Assembly (NCBI GenBank): GCA_030836325.1
Contig: JAURQC010000022.1
Span: forward strand, 1-9,532
DNA length: 9,532 nt
DNA from: Candidatus Nanopelagicales bacterium
GTDB lineage: Bacteria > Actinomycetota > Actinomycetes > S36-B12
Direction: 5' to 3'
Notes under the pieces: generated by a model
Databases searched by the model: none
Told to the model about the DNA's origin: nothing
What the model saw: the letters and a program-made list of their open reading frames with translations, nothing else
Part shown: positions 1 to 7,227 of the stretch, one piece after another
Layout of the letters: each line of letters starts with the position of its first letter
Position numbering within the stretch: position 1 is the stretch's first letter
Position numbers and translations under genes: made by a program

Positions 1-181
1 ATCGAACCCAGCCTGTCTCTATCGACTGGGGAAGTTGCACGCGTCGACGCAGCTGGGAGCGCTCGACCAAGAGGCTCTTCAGCGCCTCTTCGACAACAGA
101 GTCGACCGTTTGATCGCTTTCTGCCGCGAGAAGCTTGACTCGCGCAAAGAGCCTGTCGTCAAGATCCAGCGTCACTCTCAT
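1..181 (-). CDS. Ribbon-helix-helix antitoxin, VapB type, partial (runs off left edge)
   Basis: The minus strand stays open from an ATG at 181 to the window edge, giving 60 residues without a stop. The protein begins MRVTLDLDDRLFARVKLLAA, the beta-strand plus helix start of ribbon-helix-helix antitoxins, and continues with a second helix around VDSVVEEALKSLLVE. It then reaches a linker with LPQSIETGW at about 51-59, which resembles the LPTFGGGGL-type stretch before the toxin-binding tail of VapB proteins. By family knowledge such proteins dimerise, bind their own promoter and neutralise a PIN-domain RNase encoded just downstream, here beyond the left edge. The gene starts 50 nt after the era stop and lacks a Shine-Dalgarno sequence. 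A promoter-like sequence with N6 before the ATG suggests a leaderless mRNA. The family call is fairly firm; the VapC partner is inferred. Confidence 0.78.
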   Translation of the reverse strand, partial: MRVTLDLDDRLFARVKLLAAESDQTVDSVVEEALKSLLVERSQLRRRVQLPQSIETGWVR

Positions 182-224
182 GCATGCACCGTATGCAGCA
201 ATCACGAAATATGTAAATCTGCAT
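181..224 (-). promoter_or_regulatory. Putative promoter and operator of the left-edge antitoxin
   Basis: On the minus strand a -35-like TTTACA (217-212), an 18-nt spacer and a -10-like TACGGT (193-188) are followed by 6 nt and the antitoxin ATG. That spacing puts the transcription start at or next to the A of the ATG. Half-sites TGCAT or ATGCA occur at 181-185, 193-197 and 220-224. The first two form an inverted repeat with a 7-nt spacer that brackets the -10 hexamer, as expected for an autorepressing antitoxin. The geometry is seen directly; function is inferred. Confidence 0.45.
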
Positions 225-231
225 CTGTCGG

Positions 232-1161
232 TTAGAAGCCGAGCCGGCGGAGTTGCTTGGGGTCCTTCTGCCAGTCCTTGGCGAGCTTGACGTGGAGGTC
301 GAGGAAGACCGGGGTCCCCAGGAGGCGCTCGATGTGGGGCCTGGATGTTGCACCAATTTCGCGAAGCCGTGAACCCTTCTTGCCGATAACGATTGCCTTC
401 TGGCTGTCGCGCTCGACGTAGATGTCCGCACGGACGTCGGTCAGGGGCTTGCCCTCGGGGCGGTCCTCGCGGGGCACGATCTCCTCGACCACCACGGCGA
501 TGCTGTGCGGCAACTCCTCGCGTGCTTCTTTGAGTGCTGCCTCTCGGATGTATTCGGCGATGGTGATGTCGATGGGCTCGTCGGTTACTTCGTCGTCCGG
601 GTAGAGGCTCGGGCCTGCCGGGAGGGCGTCGACGAGTAGATCGGTGAGCAGCGGAACGTTGCTGCCAGTGCTGGCTGAGACCGGAACGATCTGCGTGAAC
701 TCGATACCGAGTTGATCAGCGAGGGCTTGGGCTTGCATTAGTTGCTCGGCAACGCGATCCGGATTGGCCGTGTCGGTCTTGGTGATGATCGCGAACTTGA
801 TCGCCTTGGACTTCGCGATCTGCTCGGCGATGAACCGGTCCCCCGGGCCGATATCTTCCGTTGCCGGTAAGCACAGACCGATCACGTCCACATCTGCGAG
901 GGTCTCGTGCACCTGATCGTTGAGCCGCTCCCCGAGCAGCGTGCGAGGACGGTGCATGCCAGGGGTGTCGACGATGATCAATTGACCGTCGTCGCGGTTG
1001 ACGATGCCGCGAATGGTCCGTCGCGTGGTCTGCGGTCGATCCGAAGTGATCGCGAGCTTGGTGCCCACGATCGCGTTCATGAGCGTGGACTTGCCCGCGT
1101 TCGGGCGTCCTACGAATGTCGCGAAGCCACTGCGGTGCTGCGCCTGTTCGACGTCGGTCAT
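232..1161 (-). CDS. era: GTPase Era, 30S ribosome assembly factor
   Basis: Era is an essential-type GTPase that binds the 3' end of 16S rRNA and assists 30S subunit maturation. The 309-residue protein has the usual length. The G1 loop GRPNAGKST lies at about 18-26, followed by the G2 region with TTRRT, G3 DTPGM, G4 TKTD (a variant of NKxD) and G5 SAS. The C-terminal KH domain contains VIGKKGSRLREIG and ends DPKQLRRLGF, a classic Era terminus. The ATG at 1161 is chosen because AGGACGG lies just upstream and because it forms an ATGA overlap with the preceding HAD gene. The open frame extends further upstream to 1287, but that part lies inside the HAD gene and has no family match. Era is the last gene of the coupled run; no terminator is visible before the next antitoxin gene. 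Confidence 0.96.
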   Translation of the reverse strand: MTDVEQAQHRSGFATFVGRPNAGKSTLMNAIVGTKLAITSDRPQTTRRTIRGIVNRDDGQLIIVDTPGMHRPRTLLGERLNDQVHETLADVDVIGLCLPATEDIGPGDRFIAEQIAKSKAIKFAIITKTDTANPDRVAEQLMQAQALADQLGIEFTQIVPVSASTGSNVPLLTDLLVDALPAGPSLYPDDEVTDEPIDITIAEYIREAALKEAREELPHSIAVVVEEIVPREDRPEGKPLTDVRADIYVERDSQKAIVIGKKGSRLREIGATSRPHIERLLGTPVFLDLHVKLAKDWQKDPKQLRRLGF

Positions 1162-1877
1162 ACCCGTCCTGACTCGACGGCATCGGCGAACTCGGCCATC
1201 GAGGTGAAGGTCCAATTTGGAGTGACATCGGCCTGCGGGTTGGGTGTGGCACCCCAGCCCGGGTCGGCATGCCGGCGATTGATCCACACCGTGGTCATAC
1301 CGCGACCCTTGGCGGGCACATGATCGTGAAACAGGCTCTGGGCAACGTGCAGGAGTTTGTCGCGCGGGATGCCCATAGTGTCGACCCGATGGTCGAGTGA
1401 ATCGAAGTGCGCGGGAGCGGGCTTATAGGAGCCGACGTCTTCGGCGGTGATGACGGCGTCGAATGTCACGTCGAGTTTCTCGTTGCTCGCCGCGAAGGAT
1501 TCGTTGTCGATATTGGACACGATGATGAGTTTGGAGTGCTTAGCCAGACGCTGGAGGGCCTCCGCAGAGTCGGGAAACGCGGGCCAATTCGGCACCGATG
1601 TGGCAAGAGCGTGCGAATCATCGAATGAGACTTCGGCGTCGAGCTGCTTGCCCAGTGCGCGCATGGCCCGCGAAAGGATTGAGGGGTATGGATCGGTCGG
1701 GTGGTTACGAGCGGCTTCGGCCTCTTGGCCCGCGTAGGCCACGAGTAGGTCCTCGGTGGTTATCTCCAACCCGCGACGATCGGCCCAATCCCTAAGCACC
1801 GAGCCGATGCCGGCCTCCCAGTCGATGAGGGTGCCGTAGCAGTCAAAACTAAGTGCCTCGAAGTCGGTGATTTTCAC
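1158..1877 (-). CDS. HAD-superfamily hydrolase, haloacid dehalogenase type II-like
   Basis: This 239-residue protein has HAD motif I FDCYGTLIDW with nucleophile Asp12, where Tyr14 replaces the second Asp of the phosphatase DxD pattern. Motif II is SNIDN (Ser121), motif III is the Lys152-Pro153 pair in SYKPAP, and motif IV is around VAQSLFHDH (Asp185). The DxY pattern is that of 2-haloacid dehalogenases. However, the SSNAWD segment of characterised L-2-haloacid dehalogenases is replaced by QSLFHD, so the real substrate is unknown and dehalogenase activity should not be assumed. The start is GTG at 1877, in a GTGA overlap with the deaminase-like gene and with only a weak Shine-Dalgarno; expression probably depends on translational coupling. 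The stop overlaps the era ATG. The gene is not part of the usual actinobacterial era neighbourhood. Confidence 0.87.
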   Translation of the reverse strand: MKITDFEALSFDCYGTLIDWEAGIGSVLRDWADRRGLEITTEDLLVAYAGQEAEAARNHPTDPYPSILSRAMRALGKQLDAEVSFDDSHALATSVPNWPAFPDSAEALQRLAKHSKLIIVSNIDNESFAASNEKLDVTFDAVITAEDVGSYKPAPAHFDSLDHRVDTMGIPRDKLLHVAQSLFHDHVPAKGRGMTTVWINRRHADPGWGATPNPQADVTPNWTFTSMAEFADAVESGRV

Positions 1878-2221
1878 GTCTCGACGGTAGCCGATGCAAC
1901 AACGTCACCACGTACTGAGCACAAGAACAGTGGCGTGGACGTCGAGGCGACTTCGGATATCGGTCGGGTGTCGATCGCAGAGACGTCATCGTTCTTCGAG
2001 ACGACCACTGCCGCCTCGATGTCTCGGGCTCCTGCAGCGTATGCCTGGGCAACGGCGAGCTGGAGTGCTGTGAGCTCGGTTGATGACAACTCAATAGTCG
2101 CGCCCGAGTACGAGCGACCGGTCTCATCGCGGACAGCCGCCCCCTCGGGCGCCTGGATTCGTCCCCTCGCCTGCCGGGCGAGCGCGACGAGCTTGGCGTC
2201 CTCGTCACTGACGTCAGTCAT
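1874..2221 (-). CDS. Cytidine deaminase-like protein, probably catalytically inactive
   Basis: This 115-residue protein matches in size and position the small cytidine-deaminase-like protein found between era and the CBS-domain gene in Actinomycetota (Rv2365c in M. tuberculosis). Its middle has SGATIELSSTELTALQLAVA, which aligns by pattern with the ...(C/H)AE...A helix of deaminases: Glu49 is kept, but Ser-Thr replaces the zinc ligand and its neighbour. The second zinc motif PCxxC is absent; the single Cys near the C-terminus in FLCSVRG does not restore it. Deamination is therefore unlikely and the true role is unknown. The ATG at 2221 is preferred over one at 2227 because of a GAAAG about 9 nt upstream. 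It overlaps the CBS gene by 8 nt, and its stop overlaps the HAD GTG start. Confidence 0.8.
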   Translation of the reverse strand: MTDVSDEDAKLVALARQARGRIQAPEGAAVRDETGRSYSGATIELSSTELTALQLAVAQAYAAGARDIEAAVVVSKNDDVSAIDTRPISEVASTSTPLFLCSVRGDVVASATVET

Positions 2222-3530
2222 CGTCATCGCTTTCGTCGTCGTCGGGAACGGCGATCCGGGTAGCGAGCACCGCACCGATTCGGTTGCGTCGTCCCGCACC
2301 GCGTTCGGCCACCAGTTGCCAACCGTCCTCAGTGACCTCGGCGCCCGGGATCGGCACACGCCCTAGCCGCTTGGCCATGAGACCTAGAACGGTGTCCACG
2401 CCCTCGTCCTCGTCGATCTCGATTCCGGTGAGTTCGGCGAAGTCATCCAGGCTCATCCGAGCGAGCACGCGGTAGCGGTCATCGTCGAGTTGGGTGACTT
2501 CGGGCGCCGCGGTGTCGTATTCGTCGGCGATCTCACCGACGATCTCCTCGAGGATGTCCTCGATCGTGACGAGTCCGGCCGTGCCGCCGTACTCGTCCAC
2601 CACGATCGCCATATGGACTCGCGCGGCCTGCATGTCCTTCAGCAGTTCATCGGCCGGCTTGGAATCGGGAACGAAGGATGTCGGGCGCATGAGCGACTCC
2701 ACGTTTTCCTCGCGCTCGGCCTCGTGGTGTTCGAAGGTTCGACGCACCATGTCCTTGAGGTAGATGACACCGACGATGTCGTCGGCATTCTCACCGATCA
2801 CCGGAATCCGGGAGAAGCCCGAGCGCAAGCTCAAGGAGATGGCTTGCCGGAGTGTTTTGTTGCGCTCGATGAAGACCATCTCGGTGCGAGGCACCATCAC
2901 CTCGCGGGCGAAGGTGTCGCCGAGGTCGAACACCGAGTGGATCATCTTGCGCTCGGCGTCCTCGATGAGATCGTCCGCTCCTGCGAGATCGACCATCTCG
3001 CGAAGCTCGGCCGCCGTGTCAAACGGACCCTCGCGGAATCCCTTGCCTGGAGTGAGTGCGTTGCCGACGACGATCAACAAGGTGGTGATCGGACCGAGAA
3101 TCGTGGCGAAGAAGCGCGTCGGGCGTGCGGCAATCAAGGCGATGCGGTCGGCATGTTGGCGTCCGAGCGTGCGCGGCGCGACACCCAGACCGATGTAGGC
3201 GACCACCACCATCACGGCGATGACAACAACGAGTGCGATTCCACTGGACCACCCCTCACCTGACGTGAGCGCGCGCACCGCCACGTATCCGATGAGGATC
3301 ACCGAGGTGACGTTGGCAATGGTGGACAGCAGGAACAGCACGTTCACATATCGCGCGCGATCCTCGAGCACCGTCAACAGCAGTTCGGCGCGCTTCTCGT
3401 TACCGTTGCCGTCCCTGCGGAGCTCGTCGATGCGGCTACGCGAGACACGGGCAATGGCGGTCTCAGCGGCGATGAGCAATCCGGAGACGAGGATCAGGGC
3501 GATAGCGAGCAGCAGGAGCCAGATGTTCAT
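2214..3530 (-). CDS. CNNM/CorC-HlyC family membrane protein with paired CBS domains
   Basis: This 438-residue protein has an N-terminal CNNM (DUF21) domain with hydrophobic segments at about 3-22, 62-87, 97-118 and 130-147. A paired CBS module follows at about 190-310 ([41 protein letters not shown]), then a CorC_HlyC transporter-associated domain at about 330-425. Relatives include divalent-cation (Mg2+ or Co2+) efflux or homeostasis proteins; annotation as hemolysin is historical. The tail ends in a run of acidic residues, DDDESDDDD. The ATG at 3530 forms an ATGA overlap with ybeY and has GGGGAG about 8 nt upstream, so it is preferred to a TTG at 3545. It corresponds in position to Rv2366c. 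Membrane location is well supported; the transported ion is not shown by the sequence. Confidence 0.93.
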   Translation of the reverse strand: MNIWLLLLAIALILVSGLLIAAETAIARVSRSRIDELRRDGNGNEKRAELLLTVLEDRARYVNVLFLLSTIANVTSVILIGYVAVRALTSGEGWSSGIALVVVIAVMVVVAYIGLGVAPRTLGRQHADRIALIAARPTRFFATILGPITTLLIVVGNALTPGKGFREGPFDTAAELREMVDLAGADDLIEDAERKMIHSVFDLGDTFAREVMVPRTEMVFIERNKTLRQAISLSLRSGFSRIPVIGENADDIVGVIYLKDMVRRTFEHHEAEREENVESLMRPTSFVPDSKPADELLKDMQAARVHMAIVVDEYGGTAGLVTIEDILEEIVGEIADEYDTAAPEVTQLDDDRYRVLARMSLDDFAELTGIEIDEDEGVDTVLGLMAKRLGRVPIPGAEVTEDGWQLVAERGAGRRNRIGAVLATRIAVPDDDESDDDD

Positions 3531-3988
3531 CGCATGGCTCCCCAACTGTCGAGTAGTTCGTCTTGCAGCGCGAACATCCTCGCGTATTCCTCCTCGGTCG
3601 CGTGGTCGTATCCCAGAAGATGCAGTAATCCGTGGACGGTGAGGAACTGCACGTGTTGATCCAGTGTTCGGCCAGCCGCGCTGGCGTCGGCCTGGGCGAA
3701 GTCCGGGCAGATGACGATGTCACCGAGCATCCCGGGTCCCGACGGTTGGTCCTGCGTGCCCGGAGTTAGCTCGTCGATGGGAAAACTCAAGACGTCCGTG
3801 GGACCAGGTTCGTTCATCCAGTCCTCGTGCAGCGTAGTCATCCGCTCGACATCGACCAGCGTGATTCCCAGTTCGGATGCGGGATGGACGTGCAGGGTGG
3901 CGATGACATGGCCGGCTAGGTCGTTCAGGGCATTGAGGTCGATCGGCGAGCCGGCGTCGTCGTCGACCGAGATACTCGGCAGCGTCAT
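3527..3988 (-). CDS. ybeY: Endoribonuclease / rRNA maturation factor YbeY
   Basis: YbeY is a single-metal protein needed for 16S rRNA 3'-end maturation and late 70S ribosome quality control in the bacteria where it has been studied. The 153-residue protein has the family's usual size, the conserved PTDVLSFP segment at about 63-70 and the metal-binding signature HGLLHLLGYDH with His119, His123 and His129. The ATG at 3988 overlaps the phoH stop as ATGA, and no strong Shine-Dalgarno precedes it, so coupling to phoH translation is likely. The phoH-ybeY-CBS order is conserved widely across bacteria, which supports the call. Confidence 0.96.
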   Translation of the reverse strand: MTLPSISVDDDAGSPIDLNALNDLAGHVIATLHVHPASELGITLVDVERMTTLHEDWMNEPGPTDVLSFPIDELTPGTQDQPSGPGMLGDIVICPDFAQADASAAGRTLDQHVQFLTVHGLLHLLGYDHATEEEYARMFALQDELLDSWGAMR

Positions 3989-4965
3989 GGTTGTCGCTTT
4001 GCGTCGTAGCGGTCATAGGCCTCGACAATTTTGCCTACCAACTTGTGGCGGACAACGTCGTGCGCGGTGAGTCGGCAGAACCCGACGTCGTCTAGCCCTT
4101 CGAGAATCTCACTGACCACCCGCAAACCGCTCTGGGTGCCACCGGGCAGATCCACCTGGGTGATGTCGCCCGTCACAACCATCGTCGAGCCGAAGCCAAG
4201 GCGGGTCAAGAACATCTTCATCTGCTCGGCCGAAGTGTTCTGGGCCTCGTCCAAGATCACGAAGGCGTCGTTGAGCGTGCGGCCGCGCATGTAGGCAAGC
4301 GGTGCAATCTCGATAGTGCCCGACGTGATCAAGCGCGGAATCGAGTCCGGATCGATCATGTCGTGCAGGGCGTCGTACAGCGGACGCAGGTAGGGATCGA
4401 TCTTTTCGCTGAGCGTTCCAGGCAGGAAGCCCAGACGCTCCCCCGCCTCAACCGCCGGGCGGGTAAGGACAATTCGGTTGATCTGCTTGGCCTGCAGGGC
4501 TTGCACCGCCTTGGCAACCGCGAGGTAGGTCTTGCCCGTTCCGGCTGGCCCGATGCCGAACACCACGGTGTTCTTGTCGATGGCATCGACGTAGCGCTTT
4601 TGATTGAGCGTCTTGGGTCGGATCGTGCGCCCGCGGTTACTGAGGATGTTCGCGGTCAAGACCTCGGTAGGCCGAGTTCCCGATCGCATCATGGTGATGG
4701 ATCGCTCGACGGATTCGGCTGTCAGCGCCTGCCCAGTGCGAAGCATCGCGAGCATTTCCGCGATGAGGGAATCGATGAGTCCGATGTCCTCTGCCGAACC
4801 GTCGAGGGTCATCTCGTTGCCGCGGACCAGGACGTCGACGTCTGGGAAGGCGTTCTCGATCAGGCGCAGGTACTCGTCATTGGAACCAAGCAGGGCAACC
4901 ATCGGTTGAGAGTTGGGAATCTCGATCGTGGTGCGCGCGTGGGCCTCGCTTGCCGGACTGCTCAT
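3985..4965 (-). CDS. phoH: PhoH family P-loop ATPase
   Basis: PhoH proteins are cytosolic P-loop ATPases related to the N-terminal helicase domain of superfamily 1; a role in RNA metabolism is suspected, partly from the link to ybeY. The 326-residue protein shows Walker A GPAGTGKT at 139-146, the strand VLTRPAVEAGERLGFLPG, Walker B VILDEAQN around 236-243, and VVTGDITQVDLP, a motif III-like sensor. Residues about 20-95 look like the small N-terminal domain of this family. The ATG at 4965 makes an ATGA overlap with the HIT gene stop, matching most junctions here. An in-frame ATG at 4977 would add MAPW and cannot be ruled out, since neither has a strong Shine-Dalgarno. Confidence 0.95.
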   Translation of the reverse strand: MSSPASEAHARTTIEIPNSQPMVALLGSNDEYLRLIENAFPDVDVLVRGNEMTLDGSAEDIGLIDSLIAEMLAMLRTGQALTAESVERSITMMRSGTRPTEVLTANILSNRGRTIRPKTLNQKRYVDAIDKNTVVFGIGPAGTGKTYLAVAKAVQALQAKQINRIVLTRPAVEAGERLGFLPGTLSEKIDPYLRPLYDALHDMIDPDSIPRLITSGTIEIAPLAYMRGRTLNDAFVILDEAQNTSAEQMKMFLTRLGFGSTMVVTGDITQVDLPGGTQSGLRVVSEILEGLDDVGFCRLTAHDVVRHKLVGKIVEAYDRYDAKRQP

Positions 4966-5303
4966 CCAGGGGGCCATTCCAGATCACGCCCACCAAGGAC
5001 GTGGGCGTGCACATGGAAGACGGTTTGCCCGGCACCCTCACCGGTGTTGAACACCACTCGGTAGGCATCGCCGATGCCTTCTGCTTCAGCTACCTGCTTC
5101 GCGGCCTCGAGCACTGCTGCAGTGGACTCGGGTGCGTGGCTCGCGAGGTCCCCGACGTTCGCGTGGTGCTCCTTGGGGATGACGAGCACATGCACCGGTG
5201 CTTGCGGAGCGATATCGCGGAAGGCGACGGCGTGATCGTTGGACAGCACGACGTCGGCAGGGATATCCCCTGCGACTATGGAGCAGAACAGGCAGTCGGC
5301 CAC
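4962..5303 (-). CDS. HIT family nucleotide-binding hydrolase (HINT branch)
   Basis: This 113-residue protein has the length of HINT-type purine nucleoside phosphoramidases. The histidine triad is HVHAHVL with His97, His99 and His101; by family knowledge the middle His is the nucleophile acting on AMP-linked substrates. The N-terminus MADCLFCSIVAGDIP carries a CxxC (Cys4, Cys7) which in many bacterial HINT proteins binds zinc together with downstream histidines. The GTG start at 5303 has AAAGGA (5316-5311) at a 7-nt spacing, a good ribosome site. This is the only gene from dnaJ to era that does not touch its upstream neighbour (29-nt gap to rsmE). Its stop overlaps the phoH start. Confidence 0.94.
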   Translation of the reverse strand: MADCLFCSIVAGDIPADVVLSNDHAVAFRDIAPQAPVHVLVIPKEHHANVGDLASHAPESTAAVLEAAKQVAEAEGIGDAYRVVFNTGEGAGQTVFHVHAHVLGGRDLEWPPG

Positions 5304-5310
5304 CGCGTCA

Positions 5311-5316
5311 TCCTTT
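5311..5316 (-). promoter_or_regulatory. Ribosome binding site of the HIT gene
   Basis: AAAGGA on the minus strand lies 7 nt before the GTG at 5303 and decides that start. It sits in the only real spacer (5304-5332) of the operon, so the HIT gene can initiate on its own rather than by coupling to rsmE. Confidence 0.65.
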
Positions 5317-5332
5317 CATGGGTTTGTTGGGC

Positions 5333-6079
5333 CTACCAGCGGCCTATCCGGGCGGAAATCACACTCAAGGCCGCGACTCCGGCGGTGGAGGTGCGAAGAA
5401 CGCTCGGCCCCAGGCGGACGAGGTCGGCGCCGGCGTCTGCGAACTGCTCGCGCTCGTTGTCACTGAGGCCACCCTCCGGCCCGATCACCAACACGATGTC
5501 GTGGGCGGTACTGGCATCGATCGATGTCAGGGCCGTGGTCGCCTGCTCGTCGAGCACGAATGCCACACCAGAGTTCGCGATGAGATCTGCCACTCCCGCA
5601 GACCCCGTGAGCGGATCGACCCGCGGAATCCACGACCGGCGGGCTTGCTTTGCAGCCTCGCGGGTCGTCGCCTCCCACTTCACGCGATTCTTCGCTGACT
5701 TCTCTGCATCCCATTTGGCGATGCTGTGCTCGGCTTGCCAAGGAACGACGACGTCAATTCCGGCTTCGGTCAGCATCTGCACCGCGAGTTCGCCCCGATC
5801 GCCCTTGGCGATGGCTTGGACAGCGGTGATCCTCGGCCGTGGCACGGGTTCGTCGTCGATCTTCGTGACGCGGATGGTCGCAGTGTCCTTGCCGGCGATG
5901 TCTGTGACTGACCCGGTGATGCGGCGCCCATGTCCGTCGACGAGGTCGACCTGCTCCCCAACACGGATGCGTTGCACACTGACCGCATGTCTGCCTTCGG
6001 GGCCTTCGAGCAGTACGTCGTTACCGACGGTCGCCTCTGCTGAGCGATCGGAATCGATCAAGAAAACTGAAGTGCTCAC
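5333..6079 (-). CDS. rsmE: 16S rRNA (uracil(1498)-N3)-methyltransferase RsmE
   Basis: RsmE methylates N3 of U1498 in helix 44 of 16S rRNA using S-adenosylmethionine. The 248-residue protein has the N-terminal PUA-like region with GPEGRHAVSVQRIRVGE (about 26-42) and a C-terminal SPOUT fold. The diagnostic segments are KGDRGELAVQMLTEAGID, VIGPEGGLSDNE (SAM-binding knot) and LGPSVLRTSTAGVAAL, the last having TST where many bacteria have RxETA, an actinobacterial flavour. The GTG start at 6079 overlaps the dnaJ stop as GTGA. The sequence just before it contains TCTCCTCC, which is pyrimidine-rich and the opposite of a Shine-Dalgarno, so translation should rely on ribosomes finishing dnaJ. The order dnaJ-rsmE matches Rv2373c-Rv2372c. 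Confidence 0.96.
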   Translation of the reverse strand: MSTSVFLIDSDRSAEATVGNDVLLEGPEGRHAVSVQRIRVGEQVDLVDGHGRRITGSVTDIAGKDTATIRVTKIDDEPVPRPRITAVQAIAKGDRGELAVQMLTEAGIDVVVPWQAEHSIAKWDAEKSAKNRVKWEATTREAAKQARRSWIPRVDPLTGSAGVADLIANSGVAFVLDEQATTALTSIDASTAHDIVLVIGPEGGLSDNEREQFADAGADLVRLGPSVLRTSTAGVAALSVISARIGRW

Positions 6080-7227
6080 CGGGAGGAGAAAGCGTCCTTG
6101 AGTCGGCCGAACAACCCACCGGCCTCGGCCTTGCTTTGTGCGGTGACCACGTGGGTGGTGTTCTCTCCGCGGAGTTCGGCGAATTCGCGCAAGAGTTCTT
6201 GCTCACGGGCTTCGAGTTTTTCAGGCACCTCGACATCGACGTGGACGTAGAGATCGCCGCGTGCTGCGCCGCGGAGCCTAGACGCGCCCTTGCCTTTGAG
6301 CGTGAGGGTCGCTCCCGCTTGGGTACCGGGAGTCACCGCAATTTCTTCGGGACCGTCGAGGGTCTCGAGGTGAACGCTGGTGCCCAGGGCTGCAGCCGAC
6401 ATCGGGATCTTCACCACGCAGTGCAGTTCATCGCCATGCCGTTCGAACACTGGATCGGGGGTAACGACGATCTCGACGAAGAGGTCGCCTACCGAACCAC
6501 CGTTGGGACCGACCTCGCCCTCGCCTTGGAGCTGGATACGGGTTCCGGTGTCCACGCCGGGTGGCACTTTGATGGTCAGAGTGCGGCGGCTGCGCACGCG
6601 GCCTTCACCGGAGCATTCCGGGCACGGGTGCGGGATGGTGGTGCCGAAGCCCTGGCACTGCGGACACGGTCGGGACGTCATGACTTGACCAAGGAACGAG
6701 CGCTGCACGGACTGGATCTCGCCCACGCCCTTGCACATCACGCACGTCTCGGGCTCGCTGCCCTCGGCCATGCCCGAACCGGTGCACGTGGTGCAGACCG
6801 TGGCGGTGTCCACGGTGATGTCGCGCTCACCACCGAAGACGGCCGTGGCGAGATCGATCTGGATGCGAACCAGGGCATCTTGACCGCGACGGGCACGGGT
6901 GCGAGGCCCACGCTGGCGACCGCCGCCGCCACCGCCGAAGAACGCGTCCATGATGTCGCCGAAGTCGAAGCCGGTAGCACCGAAACCACCAAACCCGCCG
7001 GACTGACTGAGCGGATCACCGCCCATGTCGTACATCTGACGCTTATCGGGATCGGAGAGAACCTCGTAGGCCGCCGTTACCTGCTTGAAGCGCTCCTGAT
7101 GCTCTGGGTCGGGGTTCACATCAGGGTGCAATTCACGAGCAAGACGGCGATAGGCCTTCTTGATCTCCTCGGGAGACGCCTCACGGGAAACGCCGAGCAG
7201 CGCGTAAAAGTCCGTTGCCACAGCCAC
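6076..7227 (-). CDS. dnaJ: Chaperone protein DnaJ (DnaJ2 type)
   Basis: DnaJ is the Hsp40 co-chaperone that delivers unfolded clients to DnaK and stimulates its ATPase. The 383-residue protein contains a J-domain at about 5-70 with HPD at 34-36, and a Gly/Phe-rich linker at about 77-103. Four CxxCxGxG zinc repeats follow at 145 (CTTCTGSG), 162 (CVMCKGVG), 188 (CPQCQGFG) and 202 (CPECSGEG), then the two client-binding beta domains. It is therefore a complete class A protein. The GTG at 7227 directly abuts the hrcA TAG stop and has AAGGGA 6 nt upstream. A second GTG at 7221 would give MATDFYALLGV, closer to typical starts. The pairing with hrcA rather than dnaK-grpE is the actinobacterial dnaJ2 arrangement. 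Confidence 0.97.
   Translation of the reverse strand: MAVATDFYALLGVSREASPEEIKKAYRRLARELHPDVNPDPEHQERFKQVTAAYEVLSDPDKRQMYDMGGDPLSQSGGFGGFGATGFDFGDIMDAFFGGGGGGRQRGPRTRARRGQDALVRIQIDLATAVFGGERDITVDTATVCTTCTGSGMAEGSEPETCVMCKGVGEIQSVQRSFLGQVMTSRPCPQCQGFGTTIPHPCPECSGEGRVRSRRTLTIKVPPGVDTGTRIQLQGEGEVGPNGGSVGDLFVEIVVTPDPVFERHGDELHCVVKIPMSAAALGTSVHLETLDGPEEIAVTPGTQAGATLTLKGKGASRLRGAARGDLYVHVDVEVPEKLEAREQELLREFAELRGENTTHVVTAQSKAEAGGLFGRLKDAFSSR

Noticed and set aside
193..224. ATGCAG/CTGCAT inverted repeat as a terminator after era
   Set aside because: The 20-nt loop, short AT-rich stem and missing U-run make a terminator unlikely; the half-sites fit an antitoxin operator better.
35..235. Plus-strand 66-codon frame at the left edge
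   Set aside because: It is antisense to the ribbon-helix-helix antitoxin, whose sequence is much more protein-like.
1162..1287. Longer N-terminus for Era
   Set aside because: The extra residues lie within the HAD gene and do not resemble Era; the ATG at 1161 has a Shine-Dalgarno sequence and an ATGA overlap.
2490..3263. Plus-strand open frame of 257 codons
   Set aside because: It is antisense to the CBS-domain gene, its His/Asp-rich composition mirrors the opposite strand, and no ribosome site or family match is visible.
4950..6101. Long plus-strand open frame of 383 codons
   Set aside because: It lies antisense to phoH, HIT and rsmE, all with clear motifs, and its translation is low-complexity Ser/Arg/Thr-rich, typical of a shadow frame in high-GC DNA.
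6900..6950. GGC-rich repeat inside dnaJ
   Set aside because: It encodes the expected glycine-rich linker of DnaJ and needs no other explanation.
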